DNA from: DAOTWA01 sp963702935
GTDB lineage: Bacteria; Chloroflexota; Anaerolineae; Anaerolineales; Anaerolineaceae
DNA: 64,000 nt
NCBI GenBank assembly: GCA_963702935.1
Contig: OY969772.1
Span: 4,960,001 to 5,024,000 of the forward strand
Reading direction: 5' to 3'
The position numbers and the translations under genes are program-made. The notes under the pieces were generated by a model. That model had not been told where the DNA came from. It made no database searches and saw nothing but the letters and a program-made list of their open reading frames with translations. Shown here in pieces: positions 16,070-24,875 of this stretch; position 1 is the first letter of the stretch, and each line of letters starts with the position of its first letter.

Positions 16070-16110
16070 GATTTTTGATAGATGTTTTATAGGTTTTTGC
16101 AGGGACTATA
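16070..16110 (+). promoter_or_regulatory. Stress-island promoter element, copy 5 (truncated)
   Basis: TTTTTGATAGATGTTTTATAGG and then GGGACTATAG match the first two blocks of the element on the plus strand. The third block is absent because the sequence passes straight into the SDR remnant. Promoter and gene were therefore shortened by one deletion. Confidence 0.6.
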
Positions 16111-16113
16111 GCA

Positions 16114-16448
16114 TTGAGTTCTATCCTGGGGCAGGTCGGCTTCGCCGGCGCGGCAGCTTACGTTACGGCAAAACACGGGGTGATCGGGTTAACCAGGAAC
16201 GCAGCCATCGAGTACGCAGCCCAGGGGATCCGAGTGAATTCGATTGGACCGGCCTTCATTCGAACGCCCATGATCGCGGCGCTCGAGGAAAATGAAGAGG
16301 CGAACAACATGCTCGTCGGGCTTCACCCTATTGGCCGTTTAGGGCTGCCCGAGGAAGTGGCCGAGCTGGTGATCTGGCTGAGCTCCCCCGAGCCTCCTTC
16401 GTTACCGGCGCTTATTATCCGGTAGATGGCGGATATCTCGCACGCTAA
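16114..16448 (+). pseudogene. Short-chain dehydrogenase/reductase remnant
   Basis: The fragment encodes the second half of an SDR: SSILGQVGFAGAAAYVTAKH with the active-site YxxxK, then RVNSIGPAFIRTPM and GRLGLPEEVAELVIWLSS. The NAD-binding N-terminal half is missing. Near 16393 one base is lost, and the natural C-terminus (FVTGAYYPVDGGYLAR) continues in another frame to the TAA at 16446. Two lesions make this a pseudogene. It lies behind a truncated stress element. Confidence 0.85.
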
Positions 16449-16509
16449 ATAAATAGCGCTCGAGTCGGTTTCCCCTTTCCTCGCATTCTCCTAGAACGGA
16501 GTAATTTTT

Positions 16510-16692
16510 ATGTTTAACCGCATCCTGGTACCCCTGGATGGATCCACCCTGGCTGAGCGAGTGATTCCTCATGCTGAACAGTTTGCCCGCATCTTTGGAT
16601 CAAGCATAGTCCTATTGCAGGTCCTCGATCCGATGCAAACGCCGATTGAACCAACTTTTGACCAACATCCTGGGAATATACCCTCCGTTTGA
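16510..16692 (+). pseudogene. Truncated universal stress protein (UspA)
   Basis: MFNRILVPLDGSTLAERVIP with the following HAEQFARIFGSSIVLLQVL is the N-terminal half of a UspA domain. The C-terminal half with the ATP-binding G-x2-G-x9-G(S/T) motif is absent, and a stop follows residue 60. Complete domains have about 140 residues. An intact ribosome-binding site (ACGGAG) remains. The 205 bases that follow (16693-16897) show no further coding signal. Confidence 0.8.
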
Positions 16693-16897
16693 AGCATAGG
16701 GCGGGCTCGTTCAAAGTTTCCACCAGACCGCGGGGCTGCCAGGATGGCGGTGGTCATGACTCCTGCGTCTGTCAATGGATTTTTCTACTTTTCCACCCAA
16801 GGTAGCCACTTGGGTCAGCTCAATTTCAGAGGTTTTAAAAACCTACCCAAATCGATATATTTTATTGAAAGAGCCTATCGAAAAGGATTGAGCCCGT

Positions 16898-17266
16898 TTA
16901 GAGTAAATTGCCCAAAGGACCAAGATCCAGGTTCAGGTCCTCGTCCTCCAGGCCGAAGGTCTGCTTCAGCTCCTCCATGCGGTTTTGCAGCTTCATAAAC
17001 GTCTCGCCCAGGCGCTCGATCTCTTCATCGCTGAGCGATCCACCATCAATTCGGTGCAGAGCTTGCCGTTCCATAAGCTGGCGGAGCAGCTCGATGAGGG
17101 TCAAGACGAGCTTGGCCAGGCCCTTTTCCAGGCCCTCCGGATCGGCGTTGATCCGATCGGGCAATTTGGAGCGTCCGTCCACCGTCTCGACCGGAAAGGC
17201 CTGCAAGTCACCGGGGTCGCACAAGAGTTTATCGCTTACCATCAGATCAGAATCATTAACAGTCAT
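16898..17266 (-). CDS. gvpK: Gas vesicle protein GvpK
   Basis: The 122-residue sequence contains the GvpK core: LPDRINADPEGLEKGLAKLV, then LTLIELLRQLMERQALHRI and GSLSDEEIERLGETFMKLQ. GvpK is needed for vesicle assembly in several bacteria, although its exact step is unknown. GGGAGG precedes the ATG. It is the last gene of the cluster in the transcription direction. The C-terminus (DEDLNLDLGPLGNLL) is acidic and typical. Confidence 0.95.
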   Translation of the reverse strand: MTVNDSDLMVSDKLLCDPGDLQAFPVETVDGRSKLPDRINADPEGLEKGLAKLVLTLIELLRQLMERQALHRIDGGSLSDEEIERLGETFMKLQNRMEELKQTFGLEDEDLNLDLGPLGNLL

Positions 17267-17315
17267 CTTTAAACCTCCCGGCGACTTAGGGTGTATTGCA
17301 AACTGTGCCTGGTTT

Positions 17316-18064
17316 TCATTGCAGGAGAAATCGATCCACCGGCTCGTCGCAAATCGAGACGAAATTATAGGGCGGCCACGGGCCGGTCAGGACGAAACGC
17401 AAGTCCGGGTAAGTCGAAATTTGGCATTTGACCGTACGGCAAAAAGCGGGCACTCCCTCTTTCCCGACCAGGAAAGAGGCTTTTATGGACAAAAACGGGT
17501 CGAGGAGGATCCGAAAGCTGCTCTCCTTGCACAAGGTATCCAGCGAGTCTTTGAGAGTAGCGATCATAGCCTCTGCCTGTTGGCGACGCGCCTGATCCGC
17601 TTGCTGAATCTGCAAACGGGCCAACAGGTAAGCACGCCCATTGGCCGGCGCGCTTTCTTTATCAGGTTGGTGCAAAGTTTCAGTGGATGTTCGGCTGCGA
17701 TTCTCATCCTTCCACAATACACGCAGACTCAATTCCACTTTACCACGTACGCGCTGCAAGCCAGACACAAAGCTGGCGTGATGGTCTTTTAGCGCGGCTT
17801 CCAGCGCGCTTTCGTCCGAATAAACGCTCCCGAATTGCACCGGTAAGACCGCGCAATCGGCCATGAGCGTTTCGAGGACGGCTTCATGTTTAACAAATTA
17901 TCCTGGGTGGCAAGGAGAATTTCAGGCCCCCCGCTTGACACGAGCTGGCTATAGATTGCCAAAACGTCGCGAGATGCCAGGCTGATGAGCGGGGCATCGC
18001 CCAAACCGGAGATATCTGGCAGGGGAGCTGCGGAATAATCGGTGATGCCATACAAGTAGATCAT
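17316..18064 (-). CDS. GvpF/GvpL family protein, frameshifted
   Basis: The gene is read in two frames. The first 59 residues (MIYLYGITDY to DNLL) use one frame. The rest, from HEAVLETLMADCAVLPVQFG to the GPWPPYNF signature and the stop at 17316, uses another. Restoring one A in the AAA run at 17889-17891 gives a continuous protein of about 249 residues, the usual GvpF/L size. These proteins bind GvpA and help nucleate the shell. The ATG overlaps the stop of the gvpM-like gene. The shift could be a sequencing error, true decay or programmed slippage. Confidence 0.85.
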
Positions 18065-18306
18065 CTCGACTCGGTTTCTACACTGACGCGGGATCCTGGC
18101 TGAGGCTGCGCCCCCCAGACAGCCTGGCGGCGCAGCTCGTCGACCTTATCCACGGAAGTGAGCAGCAATTTCAAGCCCAGGTAGATCAGGTCCACGTTGG
18201 CCACCGAAATGGTAATATCGCCTCGCAGGATCACACCTTTATAAAGGATACGATCGAGGAGATCGACCAGCACGATTTCTTTATTATCCGCTACACTCTG
18301 GCTCAT
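18061..18306 (-). CDS. GvpA-related minor shell protein (GvpM/S-like)
   Basis: The 81 residues hold the GvpA/J/M core: VLVDLLDRILYKGVILRGD, then ITISVANVDLIYLGLKLLL and TSVDKV. The core differs from the GvpA at 31923-32138 (YLGLKLLL replaces the GvpA sheet segment), and a polar 25-residue tail follows. This fits the GvpM/GvpS group of minor GvpA paralogues that help start vesicle formation. It overlaps both neighbours by four bases, so translation is coupled. Confidence 0.85.
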   Translation of the reverse strand: MSQSVADNKEIVLVDLLDRILYKGVILRGDITISVANVDLIYLGLKLLLTSVDKVDELRRQAVWGAQPQPGSRVSVETESR

Positions 18307-19544
18307 TCGGCCTCTCCTTCCGCCGGCCCGGCGCCCACGAAGTTGTAGGGCGGCCAGGGGCCGGTCAGCTCGTACTCGAAGCCAAGCGGCCCGTATTCCC
18401 GGCCCAGCTCTTCCAACTGGACGTGAAAGGCTGCCATCCCCTCTCCGGCCACCAGATAAGCCCCATTCAGCCCCATCACTTCTTTCCGGCCGGTCACTTC
18501 TTTCTCTTGGGGAGGGAGCACGCGCAACTCTACAGCGCGAGCCGCCAGGCGGTCGTGGCTGCTCTGGGTAGCCGAGTTGCAGGCGCGCTCGACTTCCTCC
18601 GCGATGAGCGCCTCCAGCTTTTTCTTGCTGAAATAGGCCGCTCCGCTGGATTTCCCGGCGATGTCAGCCTTGAACGTTTGGATCTTCTGGCTGGTTTCTT
18701 CGATGCGCCGGGACAGGAATTCCTCGTCATAGTAGACTTTTACGCCCCATTCCTGTTTGTCGGCCAGATTCGCGAGCGTTTTGGCAAACTCCTCGGCATG
18801 GGCGGCAACCATTTCCAGGACGCGCGCCTCGCTCAGGAAGAGGGTGCAGAAGCGCATGGGAACGAGCGCCGTCTGGGAGAGGATGGCTTCGAGCACGGCC
18901 TGGTGAGCGCGCACGGTATTTTCCAGCCACACGGCATCCTTCAAATTTTGCTCCAGCTCTTCCTCCCCGAACTCCGCCAGGGAGACGAGGCTGACGACCG
19001 CGCTCAGCCCCTGATAGGGGATCTGGTAAAGAGGATAGGCGGAATCTACGCTGGCTTCGGGCAGCTCGCCGGAGAGAGAATCTTTGCCGACGATGGCATA
19101 CACGTAGTAAGCCGTGGCGCCCGGCTCGATTTCTGCCGGTCTGGCTTCGACCGGCAGCTCGGCCTGGGGCACATCTTGCGGTGGCTGCTTGATCTTTTCC
19201 AGAGCTTGCTCGTTCTCGAGAATCTTACGGCGGATGGCCGCGATCTCTTCCTGGAGGGAGGCCGGGGCCGCTTCTGCCGGGGGAGGGTCCTGGCTCCCGT
19301 TGGGGCGGGAGGAGGTCTCGTCCCCTTCGAGATGCGAGGCAGGCGCTGGCGGGTCTGAAGCCCTGGCGGGAGAAGGAGACTCCCCAGAGAAGGCTTGCTC
19401 CAGAATCGCCTGCACCATCTTCTGCTTGATGATCTGCCTGGCTTCGAGCAGGGCTTCGGCCCGGGCTTCACGCAGCAGCTCGGCAATTTGGTCACTGCTA
19501 ATTTCAATGGGCAAGCCCTGGCCGGTTAGTGTTCTATCACCCAT
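18303..19544 (-). CDS. Long GvpL/F protein with extended N-terminus
   Basis: At 413 residues this is much longer than usual GvpF/L proteins. The extra first 140 residues form a helix (IAELLREARAEALLEARQII), a Pro/Ala/Ser-rich linker and a coiled coil (LQEEIAAIRRKILENEQALEKI). The GvpF/L domain follows (YYVYAIVG, VRAHQAVLEAIL, VPMRFCTLF) and ends with ELTGPWPPYNFVG. The start overlaps the end of the ArsA-like gene by 19 bases. The N-terminal coiled coil may bind another assembly factor; that is inference. Confidence 0.88.
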   Translation of the reverse strand: MGDRTLTGQGLPIEISSDQIAELLREARAEALLEARQIIKQKMVQAILEQAFSGESPSPARASDPPAPASHLEGDETSSRPNGSQDPPPAEAAPASLQEEIAAIRRKILENEQALEKIKQPPQDVPQAELPVEARPAEIEPGATAYYVYAIVGKDSLSGELPEASVDSAYPLYQIPYQGLSAVVSLVSLAEFGEEELEQNLKDAVWLENTVRAHQAVLEAILSQTALVPMRFCTLFLSEARVLEMVAAHAEEFAKTLANLADKQEWGVKVYYDEEFLSRRIEETSQKIQTFKADIAGKSSGAAYFSKKKLEALIAEEVERACNSATQSSHDRLAARAVELRVLPPQEKEVTGRKEVMGLNGAYLVAGEGMAAFHVQLEELGREYGPLGFEYELTGPWPPYNFVGAGPAEGEAE

Positions 19545-21505
19545 AAAGGTTCTCCATAAAGAAGGTTGGCAACTTCAGACAATCCGGCGATTCCGCGCAT
19601 CTCGTGGGGGAAAAGGGGCACGCGCATCAGACCGGGAACGAGCGTCTCCAACTCCGCCAGGAATCGTCCCTGGTCGGCGCGCACGCTGGAACAAAATGGG
19701 CAGGCGCCCTCTGGCATGACCATGTTGGCTATCCCCAGCCGGCACGCCACCGAGAGGTCTGCCAGGCGGCTCATGAGGCGTTTCGTCTCCGAGACGGCCA
19801 TCGCCTCAGGGATCACGACGGTAACGAACTGGCACTGATCGGGATCGTTGAGCATCTTTTGCACCTTGCGCAATTGCTTCGACTTGTGGAGCAGCAATTC
19901 ACTCACTCCCGATAATTGCACGATACCTTGATATTTAACCAGCAGCTTGAAGAAGGTGATGAACCACTGGCGCACCATGGCCGGCGTCTCCAGGAAGCGT
20001 AAAGTGTGGCCCGTAGGAGCCATGTCCAGGACGTAGCGGTCGAACTGGCCTTCCTCGATAAAATCCATGATTTTCAGCAGGGCCATTAATTCGTCCAGGC
20101 CGGGCGGAGTCAGCGCGATCAGCTCTTCCATCACTTGTCGGTCGAACTCGATGTTGTAGGAACCGGACAGAAAAGAGTCGAAGACTTCGTCGATCTCGGT
20201 CTGATAGGTTTGGGTCAGCTCGCGGGATAGACCGGCGGAATCCATTTCGAGAGCATACAGACCGGGAACCCCGTTCACGGCAGTGATGTGATTGCCGATG
20301 GGTTGGGCCAGGCTGTCCGAGAGAGAATGCGCCGGGTCGGTAGAGAATAACAACGTCTTTTGCGCCGGCCCTTCTTCGCAAGCTGCGAGATGGAGAGCCG
20401 TCGCCGTGGCGAGCGTCGTCTTCCCTACCCCACCCTTGCCGCCAAAGAGGAGCAGGCGCAGTGGTGAGAGGGACTGAAGGTCGACTGCCCGGTGGGCCGG
20501 GGCCTCTCCGGCGCTGCAGGAGGGCAAAATGTTGGCAGGGACAGGGGCCGCGACACAGGCTTCCCCGCTCATGGCGCGGATCATGCCCGACAGTGCTTCC
20601 TGGCCGTAGACTTGATGGGGCATGAGGGGAATGGCAACGATCTCCAGGGAAGGGAAACGGAGGCGGACATTCTCCAGATAAGGTTTTTGTCCGCTATAAC
20701 GGGCTTCACAGAAAGGGCAATCGCCGGGGATGGAGACGCGGTTGAGGATGAGAGTATGCGCCGGGACACGCAAGGCATCCAGATTATCCTTGAGCCTGGC
20801 GGTCTCTTCGAGGCTCATCTCCTCTGGAATGGTGACCAGGACGAAGCGGGTAGCGACCGCATCGGTGAGGATGGTTTTCAGGCAGGAGAGCCGGGCTTGC
20901 ATACAATCGAGAAAAGCGTCCGTCTCGTCGGGGCGATAGCGGCCAAAAACCGAAACCATGTAACGGTGCTTGGCCAGCATCAAATCGAGGATGTGCAGCC
21001 AGCGCTCCATCAGCTCGGGCATGGACAGCAGGCGCAGTGTATGGCCGGTGGGGGCCGTGTCCAGGATGACCAGGTCATATTCTCCCTCCTGGATGACGTC
21101 GGTGATCTCGAACACCGCCATCAGCTCGTCGATCCCCGGCAGAGAAAGGTCGAAGAAGGCGGCGATGTCCTCCTGGTCGAAATAAGTGCCCCGGTCGGCG
21201 ATGGTTTTCAGCACGGCGCCGTAGCGTTGATCGAAAGCCTCCAGCCGTTTCGCGGCGTTCATCTCCAGGGCGAAGAGGCCGGGCACGTTGGCGATGGGTG
21301 TAACCTGGTCTCCGATGGGCTGGGCGAAGCTGTCGCCGAGCGAATGGGCCGGATCTGTAGATACGATCAGGATTTTTCGACCGGCTGCCTGCCTGGCCCA
21401 ATGCAAAGCCGTGGCGGAGGCCAGAGTGGTTTTGCCCACGCCGCCTTTGCCTCCGAAGAGCAACAAGCGCAGGCCGTTATCGACGAGGAAAGATGGGCTT
21501 TGCAT
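19526..21505 (-). CDS. Tandem ArsA/GET3-like ATPase
   Basis: Two complete ArsA-type domains are fused in 659 residues. Each has a deviant Walker A GGKGGVGKTT (about 18-27 and 355-364), the STDPAHSL switch (50-56 and 388-395) and APTGHTLR. Each also keeps a CPFC pair (C263/C266 and C602/C605), the zinc-binding pair that joins GET3 dimers. The arsenite-binding cysteines of ArsA are not evident. GET3-like ATPases chaperone hydrophobic proteins, so a role in delivering hydrophobic GvpA/J/M subunits is plausible. It lies inside the gas vesicle operon, with AGGAGCT before its ATG. Confidence 0.9.
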   Translation of the reverse strand: MQSPSFLVDNGLRLLLFGGKGGVGKTTLASATALHWARQAAGRKILIVSTDPAHSLGDSFAQPIGDQVTPIANVPGLFALEMNAAKRLEAFDQRYGAVLKTIADRGTYFDQEDIAAFFDLSLPGIDELMAVFEITDVIQEGEYDLVILDTAPTGHTLRLLSMPELMERWLHILDLMLAKHRYMVSVFGRYRPDETDAFLDCMQARLSCLKTILTDAVATRFVLVTIPEEMSLEETARLKDNLDALRVPAHTLILNRVSIPGDCPFCEARYSGQKPYLENVRLRFPSLEIVAIPLMPHQVYGQEALSGMIRAMSGEACVAAPVPANILPSCSAGEAPAHRAVDLQSLSPLRLLLFGGKGGVGKTTLATATALHLAACEEGPAQKTLLFSTDPAHSLSDSLAQPIGNHITAVNGVPGLYALEMDSAGLSRELTQTYQTEIDEVFDSFLSGSYNIEFDRQVMEELIALTPPGLDELMALLKIMDFIEEGQFDRYVLDMAPTGHTLRFLETPAMVRQWFITFFKLLVKYQGIVQLSGVSELLLHKSKQLRKVQKMLNDPDQCQFVTVVIPEAMAVSETKRLMSRLADLSVACRLGIANMVMPEGACPFCSSVRADQGRFLAELETLVPGLMRVPLFPHEMRGIAGLSEVANLLYGEPLWVIEH

Positions 21506-21524
21506 AGCTCCTGCCGAGGACCTT

Positions 21525-22631
21525 TCAGGCCGCTAATTCTTGCCGTTGCAGCGAGATCAGCAGCGTCTGGGATACCGAGTCCGCGTCGAAGGCACAGGAT
21601 TGGGCCGAGCTCGTAACCTGATTGGCCGCCAAAGCGTCCAGCAGCCGGTAGGCCTGGGTGATCTCGGTCATTTTAGCTTCCGCCTCGGCCAGGTTGGGAT
21701 TGTGGTCAGGGTGGAATTGGCTGGCAAGGTGATGATAGGCGCGCTTGATCTCCTTGGGGGTGGCTTTCTCATCGAGGCCCAGGAAGCGCCTGGCCGCGTC
21801 GACGGCCTCGAACGAAAGGGTGCGAACGTCCACCGTGGTAAAGCTGTAAGGGGGTAGAGGACCCACGCGGCGGAAGGTCAGCGACAGGCTGCCGTTCCCC
21901 AGCGCGGCATCCAGAGCCTCCAGTTTCTGGTCCAGGGCCTCACAACCTTCCTGATCCAAGAGCAGGGCTACGTTGACCAGCATGTTGTCATCCATCAGCG
22001 GATTGGACACCACGTCGATGGCGATCTCACGCAAGGCCGGCAAGATTTCAGCGCGCAAGGTGGAGCGGCGCCGCTCAAGCGAGGCCTGCACCCATTGGCC
22101 CAGCGCGACCCGTCCGGCGAGATTGGCCTCAGGCGAAGAAGCAGCCGCCAATTGGGACCTGGCTTGCACCACGGCCTCTTCCTGCGAGATTTCCCGGAAG
22201 ACTTCCTGGACGTCCCATAAAACGACGACTTCCATCTGCACCCGCTTTCCGCATCCGTCCAGAGCGTTCCTCAACAGGGATTCGCCCTGGCACAAGAGGC
22301 GCTGCACCTGGCTTTCGTTGGCTACCACCGCGCCAAATTTCACCGGCAGAACGGGGAAACCTTGCATGATCTCCTCGACCACGCGCTGGTGGGCCACCAG
22401 ATAAGTGACCGCGTCCGTGCGCTTCAAGCCACGATAATCGGGCAAGGGGCTGGGACTGACCACGGCGGCCAGAGGGGTCCCCGCGCCCTCCGGCGCGGGG
22501 TTTTGATAGGGGATGGTGTAAACCGGGTCATCCTGCGCGCCCAGCCCACCCACATCGAAGATGAGGTGGTCACGGGTGGGGATGATCGCGTAGAGATATA
22601 AACCGGATGGATTGGCTGCTACCACGTTCAA
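21525..22631 (-). CDS. GvpF/L-DnaJ fusion protein
   Basis: Residues 10-265 form a GvpF/L domain (GLYLYAIIPT, AHQRVVEEIMQGFPVLPVKFG, then GPLPPYSF at 257-264). Residues 279-340 form a J domain with helix II KEIKRAYHHLASQ and the HPD motif at 307-309. The last 25 residues are polar. J domains stimulate Hsp70 ATPase, so this protein could bring DnaK to growing shells. The start is TTG, overlapping the stop of the CDC48-like gene. No Hsp70 gene is in the window. Confidence 0.9.
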   Translation of the reverse strand: MNVVAANPSGLYLYAIIPTRDHLIFDVGGLGAQDDPVYTIPYQNPAPEGAGTPLAAVVSPSPLPDYRGLKRTDAVTYLVAHQRVVEEIMQGFPVLPVKFGAVVANESQVQRLLCQGESLLRNALDGCGKRVQMEVVVLWDVQEVFREISQEEAVVQARSQLAAASSPEANLAGRVALGQWVQASLERRRSTLRAEILPALREIAIDVVSNPLMDDNMLVNVALLLDQEGCEALDQKLEALDAALGNGSLSLTFRRVGPLPPYSFTTVDVRTLSFEAVDAARRFLGLDEKATPKEIKRAYHHLASQFHPDHNPNLAEAEAKMTEITQAYRLLDALAANQVTSSAQSCAFDADSVSQTLLISLQRQELAA

Positions 22632-24853
22632 CCCTGCCTTTCTCGATTAGCCATGGCTGCTTCGAAATGCCTGGCCTTGATCTGTAATGAAGATAGCACG
22701 GCGCCAAACGAATTGACCGGCGAAGGATTGTCCTTTTCCACCAGCTCTAACTCGCTCTGCTTGTCCAGATATTCGCGGATGGCGAGCAGGGCTGCCCGGT
22801 GGCAGAGGCCCTCCAGAAAAGCGCCGGTGAGTCCTTCGGTGGCAGCCGCCAGGGAGGCCAGGTCGACGTCGTCCGCCAGGGGCATCTTGCGGGTGTGGAT
22901 GCGCAAGATTTCCTGGCGGGCGCGGGTATCGGGCAGGGGCAGCTCGACCAGGTAGTCGAAGCGCCCCGGGCGCAGCAGGGCCGGGTCCACCCGATCCAGG
23001 CGGTTGGTGGCGGCCAGTACCACCACACCTTTCAGCTCCTCGATGCCGTCCAGCTCGGTGAGCAACTGGCTGACGACGCGCTCGGTGACCTGGGTGTCGC
23101 CGCCCATGCCGCGCTCCGGGGTCAGCGATTCGATCTCGTCGAAGAAGACGATGCAGGGAGCGGCCTGGCGAGCCTTGTGGAACACCTCCCGGATGCCGCG
23201 CTCGGACTCTCCGACCCACATGCTGAGAAGCTGGGGGCCTTTGACCGCGATGAAGTTGGCCTCACTCTGGTGGGCGACGGCCTTGGCCAGCAGAGTTTTG
23301 CCCGTGCCCGGCTCCCCATGCAACAGAATACCCTTGGGCGGGCGCACACCGGCGTGCTTGAAGACCTCCGAGTAACGGATGGGCCATTCGACGGCTTCGA
23401 CCAACAAGCGCTTGGTCTCTTCGAGACCTCCCACGTCCTCCCATTTTACGTCGGGCACTTCGGTGAAAACCTCGCGGATGGCAGAGGGCTCTACCTCTGC
23501 CAGAGCCGAGGTGTAATCGGAGGAGATCACTTCCAGGGCCATGAGCTGCTCGTAAGGGATGCTGGCCTGGGCGAAGTCGATGTCTGGCAAGAGCCGCCGC
23601 AGGGCGCTCATGGCCGCTTCCCGGCATAGAGCTTCCAGGTCTGCGCCGACGAAGCCATGGGTGATAGCAGCCAGCCGATCCAGGTCTACATCCTGGGCCA
23701 GGGGCATGCCGCGCGAGTGGACTTCCAGGATCTCCCGCCGGCCATCGCGATCGGGAACGCCGATGGCGATCTCGCGGTCGAAACGACCCGGGCGGCGCAG
23801 GGCCGGATCGAGGGTGTTGGGGATGTTGGTGGCGGCGATGACCACGACGTTGCCGCGCGATTCCAGGCCATCCATGAGGGCCAGAAGCTGGGCCACCACC
23901 CGGCGTTCTACCTGCCGGTCGCCGCTCATCTCCTCGCGTTTGGGAGCCAGGGCGTCGATCTCATCAATGAAGATGATGGCCGGGGCGTGGCGGCGGGCAT
24001 CGTCGAAGAAGCCGCGCAGGTTGGCCTCTGAAGCGCCGTACCACTTGTCGACGATTTCCGGCCCGTTGATGTGGATGAAATAAGCGCTGGTCTCGTGGGC
24101 AACTGCGCGGGCGATCAGCGTCTTCCCGCAGCCCGGGGGGCCATGCAACAAGACCCCTTTGGGCGGATCGATGCCCAGCCGCTCGAATACTTCAGGATAG
24201 CGCAAAGGCAATTCGATCATCTCGCGAATGCGGCGGATCACGCGGTGCAACCCGCCGATGTCCTCGTAGGTGATGGCGCCGTGAGCGTGCTTTTCGTTCT
24301 CCCCGGCTTTTCCGCCGACCAGTTTGATGGTCGTAGACGGGCCGATCAGCACGGGGCCGGAGGGGGTGGTATCGGCGACGGTGAAGGTCTGCGCGCGCGT
24401 GCCAAACAGGTTGACGCGCACCTGGTCGTCGGCAACCACGGGGATGCCGTCCATCAGGCGCGCCAGGTAACGGCCTTCGCCAAGGATGCTCCCTTCCCCG
24501 GCCTTGCGCGGAGAAGAGGAACGCGCGTCCGAGGAAGCCACGACAGCGGTCAGCACCACGTTGCGCGCCGGTTGCACGGACACCAGGCGCACGATTACCC
24601 GGTCGTCCAGGCCGGCCTGGGCGTTCGCGCGCAAGATGCCGTCCATTTGAATGAGAGACTGGCCGCGCTCGGCAGAATAAGCAGGCATGGCGCGCGCGAC
24701 TGTAGAACGCTTGCCGGTAATCTCTACCACGTCGCCAATCTTGACGCCCAGGCGGTCCAAATCCTGGGGATCGATGCGTACCAGCCCGCGGCCCACGTCC
24801 TTTTGCGGAGCTTCGGCTACCCGCAGAGAAAGAGTTTTTTCATCGATAGACAT
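22628..24853 (-). CDS. CDC48/p97-like AAA+ ATPase
   Basis: The 741-residue protein has a CDC48 N-domain (about 1-100, GRGLVRIDPQDLDRLGVKIG) and two AAA+ modules. Each has Walker A (GPPGCGKT and GEPGTGKT), Walker B (IIFIDEID and IVFFDEIE) and the arginine-finger region (DPALRRPGRFD and DPALLRPGRFD). CDC48 enzymes unfold or extract proteins from complexes as hexamers. Its place between gvpJ and the GvpF/L-J gene, with overlapping frames, implies a job in building, remodelling or removing gas vesicles. Such a gene is not part of the minimal gvp set. Confidence 0.92.
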   Translation of the reverse strand: MSIDEKTLSLRVAEAPQKDVGRGLVRIDPQDLDRLGVKIGDVVEITGKRSTVARAMPAYSAERGQSLIQMDGILRANAQAGLDDRVIVRLVSVQPARNVVLTAVVASSDARSSSPRKAGEGSILGEGRYLARLMDGIPVVADDQVRVNLFGTRAQTFTVADTTPSGPVLIGPSTTIKLVGGKAGENEKHAHGAITYEDIGGLHRVIRRIREMIELPLRYPEVFERLGIDPPKGVLLHGPPGCGKTLIARAVAHETSAYFIHINGPEIVDKWYGASEANLRGFFDDARRHAPAIIFIDEIDALAPKREEMSGDRQVERRVVAQLLALMDGLESRGNVVVIAATNIPNTLDPALRRPGRFDREIAIGVPDRDGRREILEVHSRGMPLAQDVDLDRLAAITHGFVGADLEALCREAAMSALRRLLPDIDFAQASIPYEQLMALEVISSDYTSALAEVEPSAIREVFTEVPDVKWEDVGGLEETKRLLVEAVEWPIRYSEVFKHAGVRPPKGILLHGEPGTGKTLLAKAVAHQSEANFIAVKGPQLLSMWVGESERGIREVFHKARQAAPCIVFFDEIESLTPERGMGGDTQVTERVVSQLLTELDGIEELKGVVVLAATNRLDRVDPALLRPGRFDYLVELPLPDTRARQEILRIHTRKMPLADDVDLASLAAATEGLTGAFLEGLCHRAALLAIREYLDKQSELELVEKDNPSPVNSFGAVLSSLQIKARHFEAAMANRERQG

Positions 24854-24875
24854 GCTCGTTTACCTCTCATTATTC

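Noticed and set aside
19526..21505. Arsenite-exporting ArsA function
   Set aside because: No arsB, arsD or arsR nearby and the metal-binding Cys pattern is CPFC as in GET3. The gene lies in the middle of the gvp operon.
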